64,000 nt of DNA from Hemibagrus wyckioides (GCF_019097595.1 NC_080715.1:7550573-7614572), one strand, 5' to 3'; counted from the stretch's first letter, positions 32,555 to 44,320 are shown. Program-made: numbers and translations. The notes: generated from the sequence alone by a model not told the origin.

Positions 32555-33101
32555 CACCGATCAGGCATGACATTATGAGCAGTGAGAGGTGAAGTGAATA
32601 AGACTGATGATCTCCTCATCATGGCACCTGTTAGTGGGTGGGATATATTAGGCAGAAAGTGAACATTTTGTCCTCAAAGTTGATGTTAGAAGCAGGAAAA
32701 ATGGACAAGTGTAAGGATTTGAGTGAGTTTGACGAAGGGCCAAATTGTGATGTCTAGACCACTGGATCAGAGCATCTCCAAAACTGCAGCTCTTGTGGGG
32801 TGTTCCCAGTCTGCAGTGGTCAGTATCTATCAAAAGTGGTCCAAGGAAGGAACAGTGGTGAACCGGTGACAGGGTCATGGGCGATCAAGACTCATTGATG
32901 GACGCGGGGAGTGAAGGCTGACCCGTGTGATCCGATCCAACAGACGAGCTACTGTTGCTCAAATTGCTGAAGAAGTTAATGCTGGATCTGATAGAAAGGT
33001 GTCAGAATACACAGTGCAGGACGGGTCAGGGCTGTTTTGGTGGCAAAGGGGGGACCAACACATTATTAGGCAGGTGGTCATAATGTTATGCCTGATCAGT
33101 A
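32555..33101 (+). mobile_element. 547-bp Tc1-type deletion derivative, copy 2
   Basis: TA-flanked, left end CACCGATCAGGCATGACATT, right end CCTGATCAGTA. It has the same length as copy 1 and the same internal junction (CACAGTGCAGGACGGGTCAG), differing only by scattered substitutions. The two are therefore members of one amplified miniature family. Confidence 0.9.
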
Positions 33102-33162
33102 TATGTATAAGAACTTTTTTTTCCCTTCCTTTCTGCTCGGTAACTGGCTAATAGGCTGATGG

Positions 33163-33336
33163 GGGATGTGGTAGCTTAGTGGTTAAGGTGTTAGCCCTCT
33201 GCTTGGAAGGTTGTGAGTTTGAATCCCAGGTCTAACAAGCTGTCCCTGTTGGGATCTTGAGCAAGGCGAAGAACCCTCAGATGTAAAAAATGAGATAAAT
33301 TGTAAGGGCATATGTCAAATGCTGTAAATGTAATAC
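33163..33336 (+). mobile_element. tRNA-derived SINE, nearly complete
   Basis: The best copy of the family in the window. A-box TAGCTTAGTGGTTAAGG, B-box GTGAGTTTGAATCCC, body with CTTGAGCAAGGCG and CCCTCAGATGT, and 3' end CAAATGCTGTAAATGTAA. It lies just right of the second 547-bp Tc1 derivative. Confidence 0.8.
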
Positions 33337-33339
33337 TTC

Positions 33340-34080
33340 TCATTCTTCCTACCAGGTCAGTGCTGTTTCGTCTCCTCTGAGTAGTCCACTTTCTCTGCAA
33401 ACTGCACTGCCTGTGGCTATGTGCCGCTAGCATTGTTAAGTAATTTTTTTTTTTAACCAATGCTTTGTCAGAGGAGCATGAAGATACTATTTTTACGGCT
33501 GCACCCTTGAGGTTCTTCCAGGCTGATAATGATCTAGCAGCAGAACCACCATGTTTAAGGCCAGCCTCAGCTATGTCTGAAAATGGGTCTGGGTTGGACT
33601 CTGCTAGCTCACAGGAACTAAACTAGCAGAGGATCTCTGTCAGTGTTAAAATGGTGAAACACTGAATATAGACATGTAGTGTGAACTAACAATTCTCCAT
33701 GAACTAACAATACTAGCTGATCCTTTTTTAAGGAGCTTACACCTTGCTTGTAGCGGTGGGACACCAAGGCCTGGATAGGGGGAACCTCTTCACCTGATTT
33801 CTGAAAGATCTGGCCCTTGTGCCAAGATTGTTATTTGAAAGATTCCCACCAATGGAGAGTTTCGCAATTATCACATCAGCATCCATCCATCCATCAACCA
33901 CAGGAGTCTCACTTTCTTTGCAAAAGAACAACAAGGAAACAAATGGCTCTACTGAACATACTGCTTTAAAAAAAATATCTCCTCTCGGTATGCTGGAATA
34001 GTCAGACCCAAGAGAAATAAAAAAAATATACAAGGGATGTAAAAATAGGACTGGTTGTTATGTGCTGGCTTCTATTCTGT
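33340..34080. other. Intergenic, nothing recognised
   Basis: Mixed composition without recognised repeats, apart from a CATC run near 33880. Open frames have no known motif. Confidence 0.45.
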
Positions 34081-34084
34081 TCTG

Positions 34085-34400
34085 TGCAAATTTGAAGTTT
34101 TGGGGTGGACATTGTTGGAGTAACAGGGTGAGGATGATTTGGGGCATGTTGTGGTGTTGGAGTAGGGTGTATGTTTTTTGGGCTACTGGGGTGGAAGGTT
34201 TTGGACTGGTGGGGTAGTTTGGAGGTATTGTGTTGGGGTGAAAATGTTGGGATTTAGGAGTTTTATGATGGGGTGTTAAAACTTGGAAAACGTGAAGGAA
34301 GGGTTTGTGGTGTTGGGTTGTTGCGGTGGGGGGCTTTCTGGTGTTGTGATGGGTGAGGTGTTACGTTGTTGTAGTGTTAGTATTGTTGGGTGTCATAGAT
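34085..34400. repeat. G/T-rich degenerate tandem region
   Basis: C-poor, G/T-rich sequence on the plus strand (TTGGGGTGGACATTGTTGGA, GTGGTGTTGGAGTAGGG) in loose units of about 25-30 bp. It resembles the edges of the G/T-rich arrays starting near 35,910 and looks like a separated outlier of them. Confidence 0.6.
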
Positions 34401-35909
34401 TCAATGTAATATAAAAAAGCTGTTCAAGATGTTAGGACTCATTGAAGTAACTGCAGTATTTCTCCTTGAAAAAGTAGATTATCAGTCTTGGACTTGATCC
34501 CAAACACCACAGTCTTCACCTTGACAAGAGTTCTACAGATTCTGATTTGATGGAGACACAAGGCTTTTCCAGCAAAAGTGTTTACTTATGGATGAAGCCT
34601 GGTCAGAAAGCAATAGACCTCATGATCACTCCCCAACAGGTTAGAAACCAGCATGGTGCTATAGGGGCACAAAGGGTATGTGGCCCCCTGGTGTTAAGAT
34701 CAGAACACATCATTCACCTAGAACTGTCAAGCAAGATCTTTAGACTTTTCTTTTGCCGAGTCTTTCCTACGTTGTCCTTTTAACGTCTTCATACCATCTA
34801 TCTTTCAAGGATGTCTGTAAATTTCTTACATATTTTTTTTTACCAGTCATATGCCCTTCATGTTACAACATTGTAAAAGGAGATTTTTTTTCCTGAGATC
34901 AGTTTATCTTTTAAACTAAAAGCATGTAGATTGTATTTACCTGTGAGAATTAATTTGTCCCTTGCAAAAGATGTCCGCATCAATTCAGTTTAGTTGTAGT
35001 GATGGAGAGCATATTTCCAGTCATTTAAGCTATTCCAAAGCTGTCTGTGCTTGTCGTTTTAACCTCCAAATATTTTTCAGATATAAAGCATTTACAACTA
35101 TAATTATCACAACAGAATACAATAACTGCAACATTTCTCAGAACTTTAAACCCACGGTGAACAAGGTGAAAGAGATGACAAGGGAACGTGAGGGCTTAGA
35201 CAGATGTCTGAGTCATTCTCTCACTTGCATTAATAAAAACGTCTTTGTTTTAAAAAACCAGGTGATCTGACAAACCTCGCTAGCTTTTCACTGAACTGAA
35301 CCCGAAGATGAGGTGAGTGTGCCAGAAACAAAAACACTCTAATAAAACACTCTGTCATTTCAATGTATTTGCTTTTCCTGCAATGTTCCTTGCTGTTTTA
35401 GTCTAAATAAATGGTAAAGGCATAGAATAGCAGATAATTGGATGCCAGAAGGGGGTCTTAGTCATTCAGTCGCCAAATTTAACACACTGGCGGTGCACAC
35501 GGAAGGTTTTGTGCTAATGCTTTTCTGTTTGCTATCTATGAGTGCAATAAATCAATACACAAAGGCCAGAGAGAAAAAAAATGCTTTAAAGTGACAAGGT
35601 ATTTGATCAGTGGGAAAACGCACAAAGAGGGATTTATCAAAGGATTCCCAGCGGGGCGATGAAAATTACTAATTATGAATTTAAATAATCAATCTTTCTG
35701 CTTTCTTTAAGAAGCCAAATGTTTAGGAGATATCACACAGCAGATAGAGAGACATACAAGAATACAACAGAAAGGGACGCTGATACACCACATGAACTAT
35801 TATGGGATGCTAATTGGTTTGTGTCAGAGAAAAAGACATTTCTAGAAGACGCTAGAAGACTTTACCTTAGGCAAAACAAAAAAAAAAGACAAGTAATAAA
35901 TAAAATATT
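34401..35909. other. Unique AT-rich block between G/T-rich arrays
   Basis: No transposon termini or gene are recognised. The part at about 35440-35700 is repeat-free, with TAAT/AATTA cores, and is a candidate conserved element. Confidence 0.4.
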
Positions 35910-37935
35910 GTTGTGGTGGGGGGTGTGAAAGACTGGGGGTTTGTGTTAGGGGTGATTTTGTATGTTGTATTGAGGCATAGTGGAGCTTTGGATTGCTGGG
36001 GTGAAATTACTGGGGTTGGGATGGGATGGGGATGTAGAGATAGGGTATGTTGTTACTGAGGGTGTGTGGTTGTTGGGATATTGGGAGGTTGTTGAGATGG
36101 GGTATGTTTTTACTGAGGGTGTGTGTTGGAATATTGGGTGGGGGTTGTTGAGATGGGGTATGTTGCTACTGGGGGGGTGTTGGGATATTGGGTTGGGGTT
36201 ATTGAGATAGGGTATGTTGTTACTGGGGGGGGGTGTTGGGATATTGGGTTGTGGTTGTTGAGACAGGGTATGTTGTTACTGAGGGTGTGTGTTTGTTGGA
36301 ATATTGGGTTGGGGTTGTTGAAATGGGGTATGTTGTTACTGAGGGTGTGTGTTTGTTGGAATATTGGGTTGGGGTTGTTGAAATGGGGTATGTTGTTACT
36401 GAGGGTGTGTGTTTGTTGAAATATTGTGGTAGGGTTGTTAAAATGGGGTATGTTGTTACTGAAGGTGTGTGGTTGTTGAAATATTGTGGTAGGGTTGTTG
36501 AAATGGGTTATGTTGTTACTGAGGGTGTGTGTTTGTTGGGATATTGGGTTGGGGTGGTTGAGATAGGGTATGTTGTTACTGAAGGTGTGTGGTTGTTGAA
36601 ATATTGTGGTAGGGTTGTTGAAATGGGGTATGTTGTTACTGAGGGTGTGTGTTTGTTGGAATATTGGGTTGGGGTTATTGAAATAGCGTATGTTGTTACT
36701 GAAGGTGTGTGTTTGTTGGGATATTGGGTTGGGGTGGTTGAGATGGGGTATGTTGTTACTGGGGGGTGGGGTGTTTGTTAGGATATTGGGTTGGGGTTGT
36801 TGAGCTAGGGTATGTTGTTACTGAGGGTGTGTGTTTGTTGGAATATTGGGTTGGGGTTGTTGAAATAGGGTATGTTGTTACTGAAGGTGTGTGTTTGTTG
36901 GGATATTGGGTTGGGATTGTTGAGATGGGGTATGTTGTTACTGGGGGGGGTGTTTGTTGGAATATTGGGTTGTGGTTGTTGAGGTAGGGTATGTTGTTAC
37001 TGAGGGTGTGTGGTTGTTGGAATATTTTGTTGGGGTTGCTGAGATGGGGCATGTTGTTACTCAAGGTCTTCGTTTGTTGGGATATTAGGTTGGGGTTGTT
37101 AAGATGGGGTATGTTGTTACTGAGGGTGTGTGCTTGTTGGAATATGGGGTTGGGGTTGTTGAGATGGTGTTTGTTGTTACTGAGGGTGTGTGGTTGTTGG
37201 GATATTGGGTTGGAGTTTGTTGAGATGGGGTATGTTGTTCTTTAAGGTGTGTGTGTTGGGATATTAGGTTGGGGTTGTTGAGATGGGGTATGTTGTTACT
37301 GAGGGTGTGTGTTTGTTGGAATATGGGGTTGGGGTTGTTGAGATGGTGTTTGTTGTTACTGAGTGTGTGTGGTTGTTGGGATATTGGGTTGGAGTTTGTT
37401 GAGATGAGGTATGTTGTTCTTTAAGGTGTGTGTGTTGGGATATTAGGTTGGGGTTGTTGAGATGGGGTATGTTGTTACTGAGGGTGTGTGTTTGTTGGCA
37501 TATTGGGATGGGGTTGTTTAAGGAGTGTTTGCTTATTGAAGTGGGAGATGTTGGGGTGAGGGTGTTTGGGTAGGGTCCGTGTTTGTTGGTCTATTGGAGT
37601 GGGGGATATTTAGAAGGCTGTGTGTTTTTGGTGTGGCAAACATTGGGGTCTTGAGATGGAGAGTGTGATTTTTGGGATGTTGTGATTGGGGTGTTGACAT
37701 GGGGTGTGTGGTTATTGAGGTGATATATGTTGGGGTATTGTGGTACTTGTGTGAGTGTGTTCGGTGCTGTGGTGGGAAGTGTTGAGGTAGGGTGTGTGAT
37801 TGTTGGGTTATTGGGTTGGGGTTGTTGAGATGGGGTGTGTGGTAATTGAGGTGGGATATGTTGGGGTGTTGTGGCACTTGTGTGAGCATGTTGGTTGATT
37901 GGGGTGGAAAGTTTTGGGGTATTTGAATGTTGGAT
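35910..37935. repeat. 60-bp G/T-rich minisatellite
   Basis: Units of about 60 bp marked by GGGTATGTTGTTACTGAGGG and TTGTTGGAATATTGGGTTGG. They are regular from about 36040 to 37500 and degenerate on both sides. C is almost absent from the plus strand. Variation in G-run length and deletions breaks the frame now and then, giving several long artefactual open frames. Roughly 30 units. Confidence 0.93.
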
Positions 37936-39335
37936 AGAGGGTTGTTGTAGTGTTAAGGTCAGTGGTGCTGTTATCCTTGGATTTTACGGGGATGTTGTGG
38001 TGCTGTGAGGGGGGTGGTGTAGTGTTAGGGTGGGGTGTTATGATGTTGTGGTGCTGTGAGGGGGGTGGTGTAGTGTTAGGGTGGGGTGTTATGATGTTGT
38101 GGTGCTGTGATGGGGGTGGTGTAGTGTTAGGGTGGGGTATTATGATGTGGTGCTATGAGGGGGGTGGTGTAGTGTTAGGGTGGGGTGTTATGATGTTGTG
38201 GTGCTGTGAGGGTGGGGTGTTATGATGTTGTGGTGCTGTGATTGGGTGGTGTAGCGTTAGGGTGGGGTGTTATGATGTTGTAGTGCTGTGATGGGGGTGG
38301 GGTAGTGTTAGGGTGGGGTGTTATGATGTTGAGGTGCTGTGATGGGGGTGGGGTAGTGTTAGGGTGGGGTGTTATGATGTTGAGGTGCTGTGATGGGGGT
38401 GGGGTAGTGTTAGGGTGGGGTGTTATGATGTTGTGGTGCTGTGATGGGGGTGGTGTAGTGTTAGGGTGGGGTGTTATGATGTTGTGGTGCTGTGATGGGG
38501 GTGGTGTAGTGTTAGGGTGGGGTGTTATGATGTTGTGGTGCTGTGATGGGGGTGGGGTAGTGTTAGGGTGGGGTGTTATGATGTTGTAGTGCTGTGATGG
38601 GGGTGGTGTAGTGTTAGGGTGGGGTGTTATGATGTTGTAGTGCTGTGGGGGGGGTGGTGTAGTGTTAGGGTGGGGTGTTATGATGTTGTGGTGCTGTGAT
38701 GGGGGTGGTGTAGTGTTAGGGTGGGGTGTTATGATGTTGTAGTGCTGTGATGGGGGTGGTGTAGTGTTAGGGTGGGGTGTTATGATGTTGTGGTGCTGTG
38801 ATGGGGGGTGGTGTAGTGTTAGGGTGGGGTGTTATGATGTTGAGGTGGAGGTATGGGGGTGGTGTAGTGTTAGGGTGGGGTGTTATGATGTTGTGGTGCT
38901 GTGAGGGGGGTGGTGTAGTGTTAGGGTGGGGTGTTATGATGTTGTGGTGCTGTGATGGGGGTGGGGTAGTGTTAGGGTGGGGTGTTATGATGTTGAGGTG
39001 GAGGTATGGGGGTGGTGTAGTGTTAGGGTGGGGTGTTATGATGTTGTGGTGCTGTGATGGGGGTGGTGTAGTGTTAGGGTTGGGTGTTATGATGTTGTGG
39101 TGCTGTGATGGGGGTGGTGTAGTGTTAGGGTTGGGTGTTATGATGTTGTGGTGCTGTGATGGGGGTGGTGTAGTGTTAGGGTGGGGTGTTATGATGTTGT
39201 GGTGCTGTGATGGGGGTGGGGTAGTGTTAGGGTGGGGTGTTATGATGTTGTGGTGCTGTGATGGGGGTGGGGTAGTGTTAGGGTGGGGTGTTATGATGTT
39301 GAGGTGGAGGTATGGGGGTGGTGAGGGTTTGTCAT
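37936..39335. repeat. 51-bp G-rich minisatellite
   Basis: About 27 units of 51 bp (some shorter), marked by GTGTAGTGTTAGGGTGGGG and TGTTATGATGTTGTGGTGCT, with GAGGGGGG/GATGGGGG variants and a GAGGTGGAGGTATGGGGG subtype. Each unit has three G-runs, several with GGGGGTGGGG. The period is a multiple of 3, so the 188-codon open frame is trivial. Confidence 0.95.
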
Positions 39336-39959
39336 ATCATAAAGATCATTTAAATCCAACCTAAAACAAATACCAAAAAATGAAACCTGCCCATTTCAAG
39401 CCCTCCAAAATGAACATACCACTAGCCTTCAAACCAGTATTCCAAAGAAATGTCAAAAAATATGAACAATTCTTTTTCTAATGAAATAATTATGAAAAGC
39501 CTCCAACATCAAGCCTATGCATTAAATGTAGAACATGCCACTGAGCTGATGAATTCACCGACACACTTATACATAAACCCACTGTAGATAGCATAACAAA
39601 AGAGGCATGAAAAAGTAGAAGGAGAACTGGATAGGATGGTGAGTTAACAGTGAAGTGGCTGGCTGCTTTATGTAAGAGGGTGTCCTTGTGTCTGTGTTAG
39701 TGTCTGTAACTGAAGGGAGCTTTTATTTATTCTGGCATAGCTAGTGCTCCCTGCTTGCAGAGTCCCTGCTTGCATTCTGTGCACAGTGTACATCATCTTA
39801 AAGCATTAATACAGTATAATACTGAAGTACATTACCACACCATCCTTTCTGCTGCACATGTTCCTCCTGAGATACCAGCCATCCTGACTCCTTCTACCTT
39901 CCAGACCTTTACCACACACACATACACCCTAAAGATGGCTGTAGATGTTCTTTCATAGA
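39336..39959. other. Intergenic, nothing recognised
   Basis: Unique sequence between the 51-bp array and an L2 tail. No exon or transposon is recognised. Confidence 0.5.
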
Positions 39960-39984
39960 AAGGCAAAAAATAATACAGCCATCG

Positions 39985-40140
39985 GTGTCCCTTAGGTGAG
40001 GATGGGTTCCCTTTTGAGTCTGGTTCCTTCCTTACGTCATTTCAGGGAGTTTTTTCCTTTTTTGACACTGTCACCTTTGGCTTGAGCATTAGGGACAAAT
40101 TTAAATAAAAATGTTTATACAAGTGAAATTGAACTGAATG
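39985..40140 (+). mobile_element. L2 LINE 3' end fragment
   Basis: GGGTTCCCTTTTGAGTCTGG and AGGGAGTTTTTTCC match the L2 3' UTR at 15220-15290, and it ends in AAATTGAACTGAATG, the usual tail. It is diverged and internally deleted. Confidence 0.75.
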
Positions 40141-40185
40141 GGATGTGACATGACATTAGTGAGACAGTAAGAAACATTGAACCAG

Positions 40186-40187
<2 letters not shown>

Positions 40188-40223
<36 letters not shown>

Positions 40224-40750
40224 TCAAGGGGGGGTTGGGGGGCAAGTGAGCAAGGGAAAAAGAGTGAGGGGGGGGCGAGTGAGAAAGAGAGAGAGAGACA
40301 GAGGGAGACAGGGGGGTGAGCAAGAGAGAAAGAGAGAGAGAGAAAGAGAGGGAGTGAGCAAGCGAGTGACTGAGTGGTGGGGGGGGGTGCGAGTGAGCAA
40401 GAGAGAGAGAGAGTGAGCGAGTGACTGAGCGAGAGAGAGAGAGAAAGAGAGAGGGAGCGAGCGAGAGAGAGGGAGAGCTAGGGGAATGAAAGAATGTAAG
40501 ACAGACAGCATGTGACAGAGACCTGAAGGAGAAACATAAAAGAACATTTATATATTAAAAAATACAACACAGAAGGATAGGGAGAGAAAGAAGGATGTCT
40601 CGAGAAAGAAAAAGAGACAGAGATAGAGGGAAAAGGAGAGCAAGAGAAAATGAGAGAGAGAGATAATCGTGAGACAGGAAAAAATATAGTGAGGAAGGGA
40701 GAGAACGGTATAGAGAGAGAAAAGAAATAAAAAATGAAGACTGATATGAC
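40188..40750. repeat. GA-rich microsatellite region
   Basis: (GA)n with GTGAGCGAGTGAC-type interruptions at 40188-40480, then a looser purine-rich zone (AGAGAGAAAG) to about 40740. Strong purine bias on the plus strand. Confidence 0.85.
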
Positions 40751-40830
40751 AGAAAACAGGTGATACAGATACAGAGGGAAAAAATAACAGGGTAAAAATG
40801 ATTAATCCTTTATTTGTCTTCAGGGTTGCA

Positions 40831-40872
<42 letters not shown>
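40831..40872. repeat. CT microsatellite
   Basis: About twenty uninterrupted CT dinucleotides. Together with the GA tract to its left it makes an inverted purine/pyrimidine pair. Confidence 0.95.
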
Positions 40873-40874
<2 letters not shown>

Positions 40875-40879
40875 AGTGT

Positions 40880-41500
40880 GTGGAAACTGTGCTGTATGGC
40901 TCTGCTGTTGCTTCACTTTTGCTATAATTACATAATCACATTTGGCTGCCAGGCAGCAGCACCTTTTCATTAAACGCAATTTAATGAAATTTGCACAGTT
41001 ACACGGTGAAGTTTCAGCACGACAAAATTGCACCAAACACACTCTGCTTTAAAAGAACACATCATTGAACAAGAAAATATACACAATTCTCCCCGTGGCG
41101 CCAAAATAGTGAAGCAGCTAAGATATATTCGGTGTGTGATATTTGGCCGCGTCTTTGGATTTGTTAATACACAAACATCCACAAGCTCCTGTTTCTCAGA
41201 TTTTTGCCTCAGCCCTGTGTTTATTGATCCTCTGACCTAAGCTTGACTTTGACGTTGACCTTGGCTTATGGTTTGGTTTTGTTTGCGTTGTTCTCATTAA
41301 AAACTCTGCAAAAACTGCAACTGTATCCGACTTACTTTCCTGACAATCGCAGCCAGAAGGATTTCACATCCAGGCTGAAGCATCATACACTTTTTTCAAG
41401 CAACATGATTAAAAGATGTGATAAGTTTAAATAAAGAATTGGTTTTTATCTACAAACTGAAGTTTTATGTGAAACTATATTATCACATCCAGCCTTAAAA
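40880..41500. other. Repeat-free intergenic block
   Basis: No gene is seen. The first 200 bp (GGCTGCCAGGCAGCAGCACC, GCAATTTAATGAAATTTGCA) look like conserved non-coding DNA in texture; an alignment would be needed. Confidence 0.35.
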
Positions 41501-41630
41501 GGTGGGTGTGTTAGCTTAGTGGTTGCACTGATCTGAATGTTGTTAGCTCAAATCCCAAGTCCACCAAGCTATCACTGCTGGGCCCTTGAACAAGGCCCTT
41601 AACCCTCAGATGCTCAGTTGTATAAAAACA
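41501..41630 (+). mobile_element. tRNA-derived SINE fragment
   Basis: A-box TTAGCTTAGTGGTT, a weak B-box (TTAGCTCAAATCCC), then CACTGCTGGGCCCTTGAACA, AGGCCCTTAACCCTCAGATG and CAGTTGTATAAA. Lacks the 3' end. Confidence 0.75.
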
Positions 41631-42395
41631 GGGCAGCTACAGGAAACCAGTGGAGGGAGAGGAGCAATGCGGTGGTGTGGGAGAACTCAGGAAGGTTGAA
41701 AACAAGTCACATAGCTGCATTATGAATCAGTTGCAGAGGTGGAATTGTGCTCGGAGGCAGAGTTGCAGCAGTCCAGTCTTGACATGACAAAGGGACAAAA
41801 CAAGCACATGAATGACCTATGTGGATGGATAGAACTGGACGAAGGAGAAATTTGACATGAGGGTGTCAGATTAGCAGTGTGAGCGGGAAAAACACACTAC
41901 GACACCATACAAGGGGAATTATACATGCAGTGTACAACAGAATAGTGAGTAAGTTGTATATAAATATATGTAAATATTCCATGTTCTTATTCAACTTATA
42001 ATACCTTAATAATTAAATAATAAATCATTAGTGATCCTAAATCAGCTTATTATTTCATATTATACAAATCGATAAAGAACATCTTAAAGTAAACTTTTCA
42101 TGTCTCAGGAATACTTAGGATAATACATTATCGTTTCTATAGCAACAGCTCATCCACAGGGACTTGTATAGCTAATGCTTCACATTACAATCAGATTTGA
42201 AGATACGTTTCTTTAGCAAAGAAAAATTAAACATTAATACTATTTGTATATAGAAAACAGTATAGAAAAATATAAATATATTTTTAGGTGTCTCCAGTGT
42301 CAGGGGTAGAGCTATAACTTTAGGATTTCCATCATTTCCAAAAGCTTTGAGGTTCGAGGATTTTCTGGAACTTTCTGGTTTCTTTATGTCAAACA
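41631..42395. other. Intergenic, nothing recognised
   Basis: AT-rich, no clear repeats or exon. Confidence 0.45.
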
Positions 42396-42735
42396 ATCCA
42401 TTTTCTATAACTGCTTTATTCCTAATTAGGGTCACAGGGATCTGCTGGAGCCTATCCCAGCAAACATTATGCAAAAGGCAGGGGTACACCCTGGACAGGT
42501 CGCCAGTCCATCACAGGGCCACATATAGACAGACCACCACACACACTCCTATGGGCAATTTAGAATTACCATAATAATCAACCTAATATACATGTTTTTG
42601 GACTGTGGGAGGAAACCGGAGTACCAGGAGAAAATGCAAACTCCACACAGAAAGGCCCTTGCCTGTTTTAGCCCAGGATTCGAACCCAGGACCTTCTTGC
42701 TGTGGGGCAACAGTGCTAACCACTAAACCACTCTG
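42396..42735 (-). mobile_element. Long tRNA-derived SINE with conserved body
   Basis: On the minus strand it starts with a tRNA-like head (TGGTTAGCACTGTTGCC, then CCTGGGTTCGAATCC), continues through GTGTGGAGTTTGCATTTTCT and GGTTTCCTCCCACAGTCC, and ends at CTGGGATAGGCTCCAGCAGA and CCCTAATTAGGAATAAAG. This family is very common in teleosts and usually ends in ATGG repeats, which are nearly lost here. Confidence 0.85.
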
Positions 42736-43118
42736 TTCTGTGCCAAACCCCATCCCACCACTTTGTTGTTGATTATTTCCCCATAACAGCACAACCCCAG
42801 CATTTTATTCCTTCCACTATGTAATAAAATTTTGTAAAGATGGTTTCTTCCTGAACACTTTCATTTTCACTACGCTGTCTGTTTTTGCTCGCGTTGGCAT
42901 TAATAGACCCGAAATGAACTTTTCGCCACGAGAACTGCAGAGCTGCACGTTGTGAACTATAAAAAGTTAACAGTGAAATATGTAACCGTCATCTTTAACA
43001 TTGACTTCTGATATTCCGTTTATGAGGTACTCCTCGCACCTACTGTACAAGTGTAGTAAAATTATGGGGCATCTATTTCATCTTTATTACTGATATTACC
43101 TCAAGAAAATGGTTATGA

Positions 43119-43122
43119 CTCC

Positions 43123-43174
<52 letters not shown>

Positions 43175-43213
43175 AAGAGAGAGAAAGCGAGAGAGAGAGA
43201 GAGAGAGAGAGAC
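43119..43213. repeat. GA microsatellite
   Basis: (GA)n with a few GCGAGCGAAAG interruptions in the middle. Confidence 0.95.
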
Positions 43214-44320
43214 TCGCAGGCTGTAGACTTTATTCTTGCCTGGAGATAGATTTCAGATCAATCAAAACACAAAATAAAATGTTACCCTTTCAGTTAACGT
43301 TCTGCAAGGATGACTTATTTTTCATTCGTTTACATTCGTGAAAAATGTCGTTTTGATTTTAAATGATAGTATAACAGCCGAATAATTGTTCCTTCTTATT
43401 CTCTCTTCAAAATATAATAGTTCAGTAATGTAAAGACTAGAATTAATCGCTGGACGATGTCTTGTTTTATCTCCCTGACTGCTCATCAGATATTTTTCCC
43501 CCCGTTTCTTTGCAGTTAATTAAAGACGTTAAGCTATTGATCATCAATCCCAATTCAGTTGAGTCACTACAGCCATTAGAGTGTTGCATAACAGCAGTTA
43601 TTACATTGTCTGACCAATTATTACGTGTGATTGAAATGTTTTTGGCTGCATCATCTACTTGCTAATCATCCTCATCAGACAAGCAATCAGTAGGGCCAGC
43701 CTTAGCCTTAACACACACACTGAGCACATTCAAAGTGCATTAGCCTACTATCTATCAGCCTAATTAATACGACAGAAAAGCCTCGTACTGTGACAGTGAG
43801 GTTATTTCATGTCAGTAAATTCAGCTTCGGAGGCATTACAGTAATCTGAGTGTAGATTTCATTAGGTTTGAATAATAGCGCTAATGACTCGGAACAGAAC
43901 GTTTAATCCACTTATGATGAAGCGGCATGATAGATGATCGTGCTCGATGAGCGGACTCGTAAATCACACCGGAGACGCTCGAACGGGGGACTTAAGGCCC
44001 CTGAATAACTCACTAACATTGAAACAAATGTGTGGCTGCTTTTCCAGCATTTGTCCTTCACCAAGAATATTTCTTCTGACGCTCTTCTTCATCTGTGAGA
44101 GCATTGGTCTTCAATTGCTGGAGTTAACATGATACTGAGAAATCCATGCAATGTACATGTAGAGGTTAAAACCGGAAGACACCAGAATATGAGGAGAAAA
44201 AGTACTGGACTAAGACTAAATGTTCATGTAGAAGTAGACAAGTTATGACACGAAGATGCAATCAAGAAGCCAAGGATTAATGTGAAGCTAAACAAATGCG
44301 CTGCTAAGACTAAGCAAAGA
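43214..44320. other. Repeat-free block, candidate conserved element
   Basis: About 900 bp (43230-44130) without recognisable repeats. It is rich in TAAT, TTAATTAAAG, TGATCATCAATC and AATCAG-type motifs that homeodomain and similar factors bind. No exon structure is seen. Regulatory function is only inferred. Confidence 0.4.

Noticed and set aside
33163..33336. tRNA gene (A and B boxes present)
   Set aside because: The tRNA-like part has no cloverleaf and is followed by the SINE body and tail; it is a SINE.
38000..39330. Telomere-derived array because of repeated TTAGGG
   Set aside because: TTAGGG occurs once per 51-bp unit and is not tandem; the rest of the unit is unrelated.
36123..39364. 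Long Gly/Val/Leu-rich open frames (up to 188 codons)
   Set aside because: Periods of 60 and 51 bp are multiples of 3 and the G/T-rich units happen to lack stops; the peptide merely repeats the unit.
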